Below, in pieces: positions 1-13,400 of a stretch of DNA of 64,000 nt. Position 1 is the first letter of the stretch, and each line of letters starts with the position of its first letter. A program made the translations under genes and the position numbers. The stretch is taken from contig JAWDGP010007175.1 in NCBI GenBank assembly GCA_033675545.1, forward strand, positions 18,501 to 82,500, given 5' to 3'. The notes beneath the pieces were generated by a model. The model ran no database searches. It was not told the origin of the DNA and worked only from the letters and a program-made list of their open reading frames with translations. The DNA is from Elysia crispata (lineage: Eukaryota > Mollusca > Gastropoda > Plakobranchidae).

Positions 1-170
1 CAAGGCGGCGAGGGTAAAACCAAACCACTAAAGTCCGAAGAAAGTCTCAGATGGCTAATCCCGCCCAGCCACGGGGCAAGACGAATCGTGTCAGTGGCTG
101 ACCTATTGGGTTAAGAGGCCCTTCCCTGAAGGGTTTTACAGGTCAACATCTTACCCTACTCCCCACAAAT
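1..170. other. GC-rich block at left edge, probably repeat-derived
   Basis: This stretch is clearly richer in G and C than the surrounding AT-rich intron and contains a short inverted motif (cttccctgaaggg). I see no open frame that continues roquin on the minus strand. The abrupt change in composition suggests an interspersed repeat or old insertion, but I recognise no family. From 171 to 587 the sequence returns to ordinary AT-rich intron with no supported feature. Confidence 0.3.
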
Positions 171-587
171 TATGCATATTAACAGCAAAAGGAATGCTTT
201 TCTGCTTGAGGCTAAGAAACAAATGGTCTCAATGGACTCAAATGTAATGATTAAAGCAGCAAAGACAGATTCTTTTGTTTCAAAGGGGCACCTAGTGGCA
301 GGCAAAATTTCTCTCCCAGATGAAGACCATTTTCAAGCAAATGTTAAATTCTAGAATCTGGTGACAAAAAAAAAATTCCAGATTCTCTTAAAGAACTCTT
401 TAGTCCTCGATTAAATTTCCAAGTACTTTTCCATGATCATGTGGAAAACTTGCATATTTTACCCTTTAATCATTATACTTGTTATACATTTCGATACCCC
501 ATAATATGAAATATCTATGAAAGCTTCCGACCACCGTGCTAATAATGCCTAATTGTTCCCTCTAAATGAAATTTTCTATCCCTTGGA

Positions 588-797
588 CTATGATAGATAT
601 ATCTAGAAGAAGAAATTTGACTTCAAAAGAATTGGACAACATAGCATCGCTTCACTAACCAGTGATATTTCCAGCTCCACAGCTATCTCTCCGATGATAG
701 ATATATATATATCTAGATGATAAGAAGAAATTTAACTTCAAAGGAAATGGACAACACAGCTTCACTTCACTAACCAGTGATATTTCCAGCTCCACGG
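588..797. repeat. Two-copy tandem duplication crossing a roquin exon border
   Basis: Copy A (about 588-687) and copy B (about 692-797) both hold a gatagatatat/tctaga motif, then an AAGAAGAAATTT-type stretch, then ttcactaaccagtgatat. Copy B includes the functional 5' splice site of the roquin exon 775-895 and its last exonic bases. Copy A carries the same exon tail and donor but lacks the rest of the exon. The copies have diverged modestly, so the event is not recent. Confidence 0.8.
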
Positions 798-895
798 CCT
801 GCAGCTGATAAGCAAGTTTCTCATTGTTGCTGACTGCACCAGCTGCCCCTACCATAAGCTGGGCTATGTTCTGATAGGAAGGTGATGGACTTTGC
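775..895 (-). CDS. RC3H1/RC3H2: Roquin exon: last visible, helical segment
   Basis: This 121-nt exon (acceptor CACAG, donor CTG|GTTAGT) encodes [13 protein letters not shown] and then [15 protein letters not shown]. The second part is predicted helical and fits the conserved C-terminal coiled segment of roquins (about LSLELQQAKSN to LSKEIEL). It ends in phase 0, and the next exon would lie beyond position 1. Confidence 0.78.
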
Positions 896-3800
896 CTGTG
901 AAAAAAATATAAAAAAAAATGAAAGAAAGAAAGAAATTAAAGAAAAGCTAATGTTTCAAAAAAGGTCTTTTGGTGTAGACAAATTAATTGCTGAGGGTTT
1001 TTAGAAATTCTAGAGACCACAGCTTAAGTAGATACGAAGCAAAATTGAAAAAAAAAACTCCATGCAGCTACTTCTTTAATTAGGGCAATACAATAATGAA
1101 ATGAAAAATAATTTGCTTGCCACTTTTTTTCAACAAAAGTTAAAAAAAGGGAGGACGGAGTGGAATAAAAAAATTAAATAAATAACAAAAAAAAAAAAGA
1201 ATGAGCTGCACACTCCCAGATAGATCTGTTCTCAAGTGCTGTGGGTTTGACAGCTGGCTCTCCACCCAGCTTCTCGACTGGTCTACTTTGAGCCATGCCA
1301 GGGATCATGCCTGACGTGTAGCAGTTGGATGTTGAGAGAGAATTTATGAGACCAAGCTCGCTGCAGTATCTTGTTGCTGAAGCAATACTGAAGGTGGGTC
1401 TGGTCAGCTGCCAAGGGACAAAAAGAAAAAAAATACATGAATTTTTTTTTTACACAACTAAGAAATTTTGAAATGATTATCACTGCAAGTGTATTTTGTA
1501 AAAGAAAAGCTTAACTTGAGAATATGAGATGTTTTTGAATTGCTAGAACAATTAACAGTTTTTTTTTTACATTTATTTATTTTTTTTTTTTGGAAATGAA
1601 TTCAAGTCTAAGCTTGTTTTTCAAGTTTAGCAAAAGAAAGTATTTTTCTGAGAGAGTAAATATATTCAAGAAATTGACTTTTCATGTTCAGATTGGGCAT
1701 ACATAAAGACATACAGAGGCAGAAAATAGCTAGTTTTTTCTTGACTGTAACTCTTGAAGAGAAATTCAGCTCGCAGTGTGTAGTATCCTCAGATTATCAT
1801 TGGTTAAGAATAGTCAGAACAGTCCAAAGATCTTACTTGATGAGCTTCTACTCTGTCACAAATAGCCTCAACCAATGCCTATAAACTTTAAGTTTATTTA
1901 ATTTCTGACTTACTTGCGTGCTCTCAAAAATGATACCCACCTACGCTGCCTTACAATGTAGCACCTAACTTACTTATCCAGTTAAAATTAATTAAGTCTC
2001 TTGCGATGCTGCAAACACCTGTTGCAGGTGACCTAAAAATTCCCTGTGGACAGCGCCGGCAACCCTTGAGTTTTTACAAGTTTAGATCCATATAATATCT
2101 ATAGTAACCGCTTGAACGGATAGCGGTCTCAACACTTTTATACCTTAACGATTTCTCCTTCAGTATGTATTGAATCACCTTTTATCGTTGCAGAACTCTT
2201 TTTTTTTGGCAAATTAATTTAGAAGGTGTTGCAGAAGCGAAAGTCATCCCTGAATCAGTGAAATCTGTGAGATAAGATCTATATCTGAATCTATGGATCT
2301 AGGTCTAGATAAGATCTATATCTGGATCTATGGATCTAGGTCTAGATAAGATCTATATCTGGATCTATGGATCTAGGTCTAGATAAGATCTATATCTGGA
2401 TTTAGGTCTAGATAAGATCTATATCTGGATCTATGGATCTAGGTCTAGATAAGATCTATATCTGGATCTATGAATCTAGGTCTAGATAAGATCTATGGGA
2501 TTAGGTCTAGATAAGATCTATATCTGGATCTATGGATCTAGGTCTAGATAAGATCTATATCTGAATCTATGGATCTTGGTCTAGATAAGATCTATATCTG
2601 GATCTATGGATCTAGGTCTAGATAAGATCTATATCTGGATCTATGGATCTAGTTCTAGATAAGATCTATATCCAGATCTATGGATCTAGGTCTAGATAAG
2701 ATCTATATCTGGATCTATGGATCTAGGTCTAGATAAAATCTATATCTGGATCTATGGGTCTAGGTCTAGATAAGATCTATATCTGGATCTATGGATCTAG
2801 TTCTAGATAAGATCTATACCTGGATCTAGGTCTAGATAAGATCTATATCCAGATCTATGGATCTAGGTCTAGATAAGATCTATATCTGGATCTATGGATC
2901 TAGGTCTAGATAAGATCTATATCTGGATCTATGGATCTAGTTCTAGATAAGATCTATACCTGAATCTAGGTCTAGATAAGATCTATATCCAGATCTATGG
3001 ATCTAGGTCTAGATAAGATCTATATCTGGATCTATGAATCTAGTTCTAGATAAGATCTATACCTGGATCTAGGTCTAGATAAGATCTATATCCAGATCTA
3101 TGGATCTAGGTCTAGATAAGATCTATATCTGGATCTATGAATCTAGGTCTAGATAAGATCTATGGGATTAGGTCTAGATAAGATCTATATCTGGATCTAT
3201 GGGTCTAGGTCTAGATAAGATCTATATCTGGATCTATGGATCTAGGTCTAGATTAGATCTAGCATAATAATAGCTTCAAGTATACAAAGTTGTTTTGTTT
3301 TTTGTTTTTTCAGGATCTGTCGAAGAATTTTCTGATACTGATCCAGAGGTTTACCTTCACTGCATCTTTTATGACTTCAAAAAACTTTCCTAAACATCAC
3401 AATTAATCTACTTTATCAAGTTATCAAGTATAAAAATTGACGAAACTAAAGGATCTAAAGACAAAATTAATGTGTCCAAAGTTTTAGAATGAATGCTTTC
3501 TTTTTCATGTTTTTTCTTTTTTAAAAGCCAGAAAAACCTCAGTCCAAAGGGAAGAACAAGAGCAAAGATGCTCAGCAGCAAGAAAATTAAACATTTCATC
3601 GCTTGTGCACCACAGTATCTAAATAAAACTAAAAAGTTCAAAGAGCAAAGATCCGAGAAGATTTTGACAGCTCTATTTTGATACTTATATTAAATATTAC
3701 TTTAGATGGCTCTAAGAACCATGCACTACTGATATGGCAGACTTCCCTGAGATATATACATTGCGGTTCAGTCTAACAAAAATGGTGGGCCCAATGTTGC

Positions 3801-6800
3801 CTATTGTGTCTATGTACTTTGTGGAAATAATATGACTGACATTGACATGGCTAACCATTCACTGACAGCGAGAGGCAAGTCATGATAAATATCGTGACAT
3901 TGACAAGACTATGGCGAATCATTTATTGACGGCGAGAAGGAAGTCATGATAACTATCTTGACATAAACAAGATTATGGGGAATCATTTACTGACAGCAAG
4001 TAGGAAGTCATGATAACTATTGTTACATAAACAAGATTATGGCGAATCATTTACTGACTGTGAGAAGGAAGTCACAATAAACTCTTGTGACATTGACAAT
4101 TCTATGGCGAATCATTTACTGACTGTGAGAAGGAAGTCACAATAAACTCTTGTGACATTGACAATTCTATGGCGAGTCATTTACTGACAGCCAGAAGGAA
4201 GTCACGATAAACTCTTGTGACAACTCACATCGGCTGTGGCCTGAACTGCAGCATTGTAGTCACTTCTGGCCTTATTCAGGCGAGAAATAGGACCGAATTT
4301 GGACACTTGCGTCTGCTCAAATGGAATGAAGTTCTCATCATCGTCAGCAGGAAAGCTGTGAGTACAGGTGTAAAGTTGGTAGAGGGATGAAGGGTATAGA
4401 ATCACAAGTATCATTTTTTAAAACAGTGAATTTGAATAGAGGTGAGATATTACGTTGTCACATGTGAGAGTGCATTACTGTTTCCATAAATGAACATATT
4501 AATAAAAGAGAATTTTTTCACACGTTTTATTCAGATTCATGGCAAAAAGGCACTAAATTTAAATCTGAAACTAAAACATCAATGTTTTTTATATAGTCAA
4601 GTGTTTATCCAGTCAGAATTAGTATAGACTTTTTGGGCACATGCAAAAGAACAGTAAAAAAAGAACAGACATAAATCATTTGCAACGAAATGAAATTAAA
4701 TGACCCCAATTAATTCCGTGCAGGGTCTTATGCTGGATTTCATTCTTTAAGTTCATACCTTTCACAAATTAAAAAAGATTAAAACAGCTGATTCAATAGA
4801 AAAGTTAACTCTGATTTCAAATCAAGAATATCACATCTGCCAACCAGGCTTTACCCTTACAACATTCTGGCCAAGATGTTAATGCCTCCTTTCCATTATA
4901 CTGATGCTAACATGCTTGGTCATTTAAATAAGCTGAGTGTCTTGGCACTTACTGGCTAAACTCGGAATCAGTCGCAGAACTAATGATGGGTGCATGGACC
5001 CTCACACTTCTCAGAGAGTTGTAAATAGTCATTTGCTGGCTCTGGGAAGATTTAAAAAAAAAATGATAACATTGAAAGTATAATTTACGACTACTTTAGG
5101 ACAAAAATGCCTCTGGTGGAGCCAGTAATTTATAACACCAGCTGAGGGTCAAAACAAAATAGACAGGACTGAACTAAAAAAAAAATATGAGAAAGGGATT
5201 CAGTCATTTACTGGCTCTGAAAATTTTTTTTTTTAAATGATAAAATTGAAGGTATAAATTTACAACCATTTTAGGGCAAAAATGTGTGACCGGTGGAGCC
5301 AATACTTTAACACCAGCTGAGGGTCAAAATGAACTAAACAGGATTGAACTAAAAAATTTTTTTTTAAGTATAAGAGAGGTTTTAATTGATTAGCTTGATC
5401 CCAGCTACCAATTCAAACTAAATCTAGAAACAGTCATCTGTCAATGCAGGTCAGATAACCTTTGGTAAGAAAGAGAACAAGAGAAAAAGCATGACATTTA
5501 ATGAAGTAACTTTTAGATTACTAGGATTAAAAAAAAAGTAAAGTAACCCCATAACATCTAGGTTAGCTTAATGCTCCTTTTTGATCAAAACTAATCTGAG
5601 CTACTATTCAAAATAATGAGATACAGGAGATACAAGCACAAAAAGAGTAAAGTAACTCTCCTAACATCTAGGTCAGTGTAAGTAGTTAATGCTCCCTCTT
5701 GAGCAAAATTAATCTGAGCTACTATTCAACATAATGAGATACAGGCTACTATTCAACTTAGTGAGATACAAGAGATACAAACACAAAAAAAGTAAAGTAA
5801 CTCTCATAACATCTAGGTCAGCTTAAGTAGTTAATGCTCCCTCTTGATCAAAACTAATCTGAGCTGCTATTCGACATAATGAGATACAAGAGATACAAGC
5901 TAAAAAGAAAAGTAAAGTAACTCTCATAACATCTAGGTCTGAATGCTTCCTCATGATCAAAACTGATCTGAGCTGCTATTCAACATAATGAGATACAAGA
6001 GATACAAGCACAAAAAAAAAAAAAGAATAAAGGTAAAATATCAGAATAGCAACTTGCCTGATAGTTTTCATTGCTTGAGGGAGAGTAAGAGCTATACATT
6101 TCCTTGCTCATGACGGTGCTGTTGCTACTATTCCCCTCTGATGAGGATAGTCCAAGGTGAGCGTGGTATCCCTTAGCTTTGCTGGCATTATTGCTTAAGT
6201 CGTAGTTGCCATTGCAGATGTGATTTTTGACATCTACATCATCACATACGTTCTGCCATGAGAGAGGCACCTTAAGCCATTCATCAGCACACATCGAGTT
6301 GTATTCAGTGTTGACCAGAGGTGATGGGCCCGCTGAAGAAAACTCTTCATCGCCGAATGGAGGCACCAGAGAAGACTGGCACATCCCGAAGTTAACCAGA
6401 CCATCAGAGTTTGCAGTTTCTCTGGCTCTACAATATTGCTGCAAGGTGGGCAAAGACTCCTCGTGAACTGACAGGAAATAAAAAATTAAACATGATAAGA
6501 TTATATATCATTTGAATGAATTTTTATCCTCATACATAGTTCAACGTTAAAATGCTACATAAATCATAAAAACAATATTAAATTGCACATGTAATTTATT
6601 GTTTTATGTCTCTACCATTGAAAATAAAAAAAGAAACCGAGCAATACATTTCATTATTTATGACATTTATATTATTAGCTGAATATTCATCCTATCAATT
6701 ATGTCATTTGCAAAAAGGTGTCTGAGTGTTACTTCAAATATCAGGAATGCAAAAAGAAAAAAAAAAACCTGAAGTTCACAAAAACAATTTTTTTTCTTCT

Positions 6801-8943
6801 TGCAGCATAGATATTTTGTACCACCAGAGAAACCAACATAAAAAATAAGCTAAAACTGAATTATTTTTGTTCCAAAAAGAAAACTCTACCAGAGCATTAA
6901 CTCAACCAGCAATCGACCAATGAATATAACGTATTCCCTCACAAGGTTTGCAAAGGCACTATCGGCCCATTTTTCTAGGTAATGTACTTCTACCAAAATG
7001 CTAATTTGCAGATGGCCGTTCACATGATTTTATTTGTGTCTTGAAATCAAAGAAATTGTACAAGTCATGTAGTCCCCACCTAGCTTATCTAGTGACTGCG
7101 TTGAGCGTGTGGCCACAAACATGTCAGACACAGGCTTCGGCATGGACTCCCTTGTATATTTGTTAAGGCTGAGCACTGTCTCGAGGCCATGAAAGCCTGC
7201 GCGTTGACTATCTGCACGATAAAATGTTGGATCCTGCCAGCTAAGGAAGGTTGGGTCGTCCCTCAGATGCTGGATGATATCTTGTTTGCGCTGCCACAGA
7301 TCACCCAAGCTCGCCGAATCTCTCTGCCGCTGTTTTCACGACCATCATGGAACGAGAATTGCAGAGGGCAAGGGGGGAGATAAAGAGCAAGGGTGGTTGT
7401 GTTGAGTTTAGTTGTGATACAGTCAGGAGAAAAAAAAAATTAAAATACCAGGTTGGTCCACATGGAACACATTCTCTGTCATTGTCAAATTCTTGAGCTG
7501 AGAAATGCTAGAGCATATTGAAAATGGAATTCAAAAAACAAAACAAAAATTATGACATTAGATTTAGTTTTATTTAAACATGCATGTCATATATCGTTAT
7601 TGCTTCAAATCAAGAAAATGTCAAGCAGAATATGATGAACAGGAAGAAGAAGCAGAGCAAAAATAACATGAAACATAATTACATATGAAAAAAAACAAAA
7701 AACTGCACACGATTACAAAGACTTTATTTTAAACAAAGAGGGGGTAGGGGGCGCGATTTGCTGCACACTCCTCAACCATTGATGTTTAACCTATGCCGAT
7801 CTAGCTGAAATAATTCCAACCAATTTAATTGCAAATTTGAGAAGAGGCACAATTTGAGGTAGAAATCACACAGTCATGGTTCAGAAACCGAGTGTAATAG
7901 TATACATTGATCAGACAAAAGTAAAAAGCAACACAGAACAAAACAAATCAAATTATGCAACATCTTCAAAAACACTGCACACTTACCTTCTTTGTCATTG
8001 AATTTCATATTATACCACCATTTAATAGTTTTATGCAGACACTGTTACCAAAACACATAAAACACACAACAACAGATAAATGAATCATCCACATGAGATG
8101 AGCTAGTGCCCTAATTTGAAAAACTAACGCACTGTACAGTTTCCCCTGTATTAAACATCACAGACACTATTTTATTTAAATAAAAAAAAAACACATACAA
8201 ACGAAAAACACATATCTACCAAAGGAACAAACTATGAGAACAAAATACCTGGTTTTTGCATTTTTAAAGTTTTTGCAAAATTGCCTTCCCGATGGGTTTT
8301 TCGGGTTGCTGTTACCACACCCTCGTTTTGCATTTTGGCTCAGCCGCAGTCATGACAGGTAAGGCATATGTCTGAAAAATTCTCAAACACCGCCAAAAGC
8401 TAGGCGGGCTATGAGGCCAACATCCTACCATCCCTAACAATTCTTGCTTCATTGTTTGTAAGAAGACCATTTTTTTTTATATCTAAAGAGCTATATAACA
8501 ATATCATTTCAACCACATTTTGAAATCGAAATAACCCTGGCCTTACACGAGCATTGTTTTTATGGCAAAAACCACAAGATACTATGCGAATGAGTGATAT
8601 AATTTGCAATATATATCTTTTGATTTCTCTCAATGGAATAGTTTAGCATTACTGATTATTTGGTCAATTAATTAGAAAGATATGTGCTTCCTTAATTGCT
8701 CGTGGAAAGCCAGGTCAATGGAAAAAGAATCATTTTCATGACAGTGATTTACAATCATATTCATGTACAAATACATATATACTTTTTCTTGATGCTTTCA
8801 GCCAAGTTTAAAATACGATTCCCTTAAGAACCAGTAACTGCAAAGGTTTTGGCACTGAATGGATCTTTCAGAGATCCTAAACATGCAGTTGATTTTATAA
8901 TCATTTTCAGGTAGCAGCAGTTAGATAAAGAGTGAGAGAGGAG

Positions 8944-8974
<31 letters not shown>

Positions 8975-10408
8975 TACAGACAGTGCTACACATATAGATA
9001 GAGTAGAATATGGAAAGAACATCAAGGGAGTAGAAGAAAAAGGGAGGGAGAGAGTAGATGAGAAAATATTGAGTCGAAATGGTAGTGTGAAGAAATAGAA
9101 AATAGAATAACATCACGCCCACACAAAGCTTACCAAGTACATGTTGGGAAAAAAATTATATTTTAAATAAAAACAAGTTTTCTTGAGTCTGTGAAAAAAA
9201 AAAAAAAGGTGAAATCACTTTTTGTGAAAGCAAACTCCTATGATTTCTAATTGTTTTACCGTAGGATATTGTGTGAGGAGGAAAAGCTGATCCCTGTATT
9301 GCCTATCCCTTCAAAATCATCCAAATTTCTTCAAAGGTTTACGCCACACATGCTACAAAAACTGAACTAAAACCATGCAAAGACTTTCACTTTTTAAAGT
9401 TAACTGCATCTAAATTCAGGATTTTACTCAATCAAATTCACTTTTTAAGTATTTTAACAATCTTATGTTTTGCAATCTTACATTTTCAAATCGTGAAGAA
9501 TTAAAAAAAAATAATCATACAATGTCCTTTATCAAAATATTTGAGTCCTCAACTTTACCAGAGATATGCAAATGTGTATTGACAAAAATTTATCTTTTTT
9601 GTTTAAGAGAAGTAATGGGGAAAAATTGCTTATCATCGATTCTTTTAAGTTACTCACCATGAGAGTAGCTAAGGTGTTAGCTGAACAAGAATCCAATAAT
9701 AAATTAATAACCTTGAGTAAAATCTTGCCCACAGGATAATGATAAAGAGAAAAAATATATAAAGAAAAAAAAATAAAAGGGTGAAGGGAGTTAACTCCTT
9801 TTATGTCCCTTTAAGACTGTCCCCTTAATCCTTACAATTTTTTAAAAAATATTTAACTCTTAGCTGACCAAAACTTAAGTTAATTACTGACTGATATGAT
9901 TTGTGTTCAGAAAATGTCACCTCGTCTTTGGCACCATGTCAATAGTCCTTGTCAGACAGGGTTGAGATTAAAAGATGCACCTTTTAGCTCAAATGCCGAT
10001 GGCACCAAGGCTAGAGTTGGCCGCTGATAGCCTAAGCAGACCTTAGAACGTGAGCTTTGAATTCTACAATTTCCTCTGGTACTGTTGCCATTGAATGTGC
10101 GTAAAATTTGTACTTAGGTCTTTTTTAACGATTACCCCTGGTTTGAAATGCCTGAAACTTGCCATAGGGCAAAGACTTGCAACAATGAACCTGTTCAGGC
10201 TTTATGGCAGCTTGCACCTTTTTGCATCCCCTAAGATGAGGAAGGTTTGAAAATGAGAGAAAGTAAAGAAAGAGAAAATATGAGGTAGGAGAGTAAGGGG
10301 GGCTATAGGGATACAAAAAGACAGTCAGACAAACAGACTGACAGACAGAGAAAGATGGATTTGGGGAAGACAGAGAAATACAGACAGATACACAGACACA
10401 AGGAAAGA

Positions 10409-10495
<87 letters not shown>

Positions 10496-13400
10496 AAAAG
10501 ACTATCTGATCTGAGCAATCTCTGCCCCAACATTTACTACTCAGAACACTATTGCCTGGCTGAAAAACGCATCGCAAGCTTGACAGCCTTACAGTTAGTC
10601 AGTTGGTCTGTCCTGTTTCTGTGTGTCTTTCGCTCTCTCTTTCGCTCTTTCCATCTTCATGCAGATCTTTTTCATGAATCAAAATAACCAGGAGTTAAAA
10701 CAGTAAAACCTTTTTTTCTTTCTTGGGAACATTCTTTAAGATAATATTTTTTTGAGGCATCAATAATTTCACGTACAATACTTTACAAATAAAAGACAAA
10801 GCTTCTTTGAAGTCATATGATTCATAATACCTCATAACAAAATGAAAGACATTAAAGCAGAATATCAGATGACATTATGGAATCATTTTCTTAAGTTAAA
10901 ACCATTTAAAAAAAACAAATCTAAACATATAAAAACTTACTCTAATTTTAAAACGAAATTCCCCCATGTGTAAATTTGCTCCCCATGACCAACAGGAGGT
11001 CTTGATTTCTGAACCCCAATGCCAGAAATAAATAAGGGCAAATGAAGACAGAACTTCATAGAGCCTTGCCGTCTTGAACTGAACAGTATTGGGACAGCAC
11101 GAAAAGTCCTATTTACAAACAAGACTTATCGTTCACAGCTCTTAAAAGAAAAATAAAATGAAAGTAGAAAATAAAGAGGACACAATGCATGAAATGCTAG
11201 CTCAACCTAGCGCCCACCCTCTAAGAGGCCAAGCAAAGAGGAAGGGGACCACAGATATAGACGCAAATCATCTGAACAAAAACATTTTGTAATCTCTCAT
11301 AATTGATGTAAAATAAAGGAAATTTGTTTCACGAGTTTGTTTTCAAGGCACCTTTGGCAATGAAACAAAACACAAAGGTATGGCAACAAATAGATAGGAA
11401 TGAAGAGCAGTACTTAACACTTTAATAAAATCAAAATAAAAAGACATTCTTTGCGATAACGCTGGCAACATGGGCCCAGAACCCGGCATATTACCTGTCA
11501 CCTGATGCTTGATCCTTTAAAGCCTGTCGCAATTCAGAGACAGTGTCAGAGCTTGGATGCATCAAAAATTTAAGAAGCAATGATGCAATTTGAGACTACA
11601 TTTAACAGGACATTGTGAAACAACCACTGCGCCCACTTCAGGCAACAAATCTGCAACTGTTAATAATGATCTATAGCACCTGTTGTTGTTTTTTTTTGTT
11701 TTTTGTTTTTTTGTTAATCCTTTTAGGGAGAAATCTCTCAGCCATGCTGAGTATGAATTTCCTATCAGCAGGAAGATAAGGAGATTGAGTGCGGGTTTCA
11801 TAGTGCCACCCAAGGACTTGGCTGAAAAACCAGCCAACCTGAGCATGAAAGTGATGAAGTAGAAGTTTTAAAAAAATGGCAACCGATAAAGGCCTTGCTT
11901 AATTTCTCATAATGGTCCTGGAAATTTCAATGAATGGATTTGTTTTTGTGCAATGTGGATTTGCGAGACTAGCAAATGGTCAGTGTCAAGATACTGGTGG
12001 TTGTGATGGGTGCGGCGGAGCCGCGAAAGCCATTTGTGGCTGCTGAGGTGTGAAACAATCTACCACTACAACTGGCATGGGAACAAGAAGCGGCGCAGGA
12101 AAGCCGGAATCAGGGATGAGGGTGGCGTCTCCTGGTTGAGGAGGGCAGAAGTTCTGTGAAAATTAAAGCCATTGAGGTAACATATGCCCACAAACATATA
12201 CACCCACGCAGAGGCACAAGCCTCACATCAATAATAAAGGGAATGAAACTTGTGAGAAGGTTTGGTAAAGGCAGATCTACGGATTGAAGACAGACACAAT
12301 TTTTCATGGAAACATTGCTGATTCAAAAAATTATCAAAACTTATAGCATGGAATAAGCACTTAAAATATATTGTATTTCAGACCTAGCCACAAAACATTT
12401 TTGGGAACATCTCTTTGAATCAAAAGGTAAAAAATTTCAGTGATTATCGCTGTGTATTACATTCCCTAGCAGATCTCCTTTTTAACTTTTTTTCCTTCAG
12501 TCTTTTCTTTCTAGCCTCTGACTAATTATGAATTGAAGATATTAACGCTATCACCAAAATATATGGTGCTGCTTTCATTTAAGAAAAAATGTCAGTTTCT
12601 TTTCATCATTTTTTTTTCTTCTGTCACCAAAAATGTTAAGAACCAAGCCATCGAAGATGCATGACTGTGTAAAGCAAGGCAATCTGTTCTCTCAAGCTGA
12701 AACATTTGACAAAACTATTTAACACATTCCAACAACGATTCCAATATTTTACACTTTATGATCATAATATTGTGGGAGATCCCTGATCACTGTTCTGGTT
12801 TTCCAAATGAATAATTAATTTTCTTATCAATCTGCTCATGTTTTACCAGGTGACGAGCAGCGCCATATCTTAATTTGCTGTTTTTTCTTCATTGAAAAAA
12901 AAAAACAACAAAAACATGCTCCATGTTTGAGGGGATAGCTTACTATGCTTTACATCTGTCATAGGCTAGTCAATGACACTTTACGGCACATGTGCTTTTA
13001 CAATTTTTAAAGAAATCAATATATTGAATCAAATACCAAAATTTTCAAATGTGAGTAAACCTTTTCGTGGGATGAGAAATTTAAAATGTACAACCATTCA
13101 ATTTTTTTCTGACTCGTTTTAATTTTACCTGTGATTTTCAAATTAAAATGAAATTGGATGTGAAAGAGCAATCCCCCCACCACCACCATTTTTTTTTTTC
13201 AAATAAGCAGAGATGAAAATGAATTAAGCCTATCATTGAATTTAACCTTAAATTTACCAAACCATCAATTGAAGTTCAAGGATTAGTAGAGTTATATAAC
13301 AAATCCTTTCTTTTTTCTGAAAAGAAAATTAAGGATTCTACATACTTTTGAAAGAATAACTCCCAAGCGCAAGTAGGGTTACAAAAGCCAGAAAAAAGTA

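Larger units (their letters stand above)
8321..11008 (-). other. RC3H1/RC3H2: Unresolved roquin segment with candidate small exons
   Basis: The frame cannot pass directly from exon 11595-11495 (phase 2, or phase 1 with the alternative donor) to exon 7329-7080 (phase 0), so at least one exon is missing. Candidates by splice signals are 11008-10941 (acceptor GTTCAG, strong GTAAGT donor, open in two frames), 10230-10136 plus 10031-9958 (together they restore phase), and 8371-8321 (51 nt, phase neutral). The 11008-10941 candidate with the alternative upstream donor restores the frame by itself. No candidate has recognisable homology, so none is asserted. An (AG)n array lies at 10411-10479. Confidence 0.3.

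Noticed and set aside
10937-11122. A 61-codon frame as one roquin exon
   Set aside because: Only its 3' part (to 11008) is bounded by good splice signals. The upstream part lacks a supported acceptor, and no residue pattern matches roquins.
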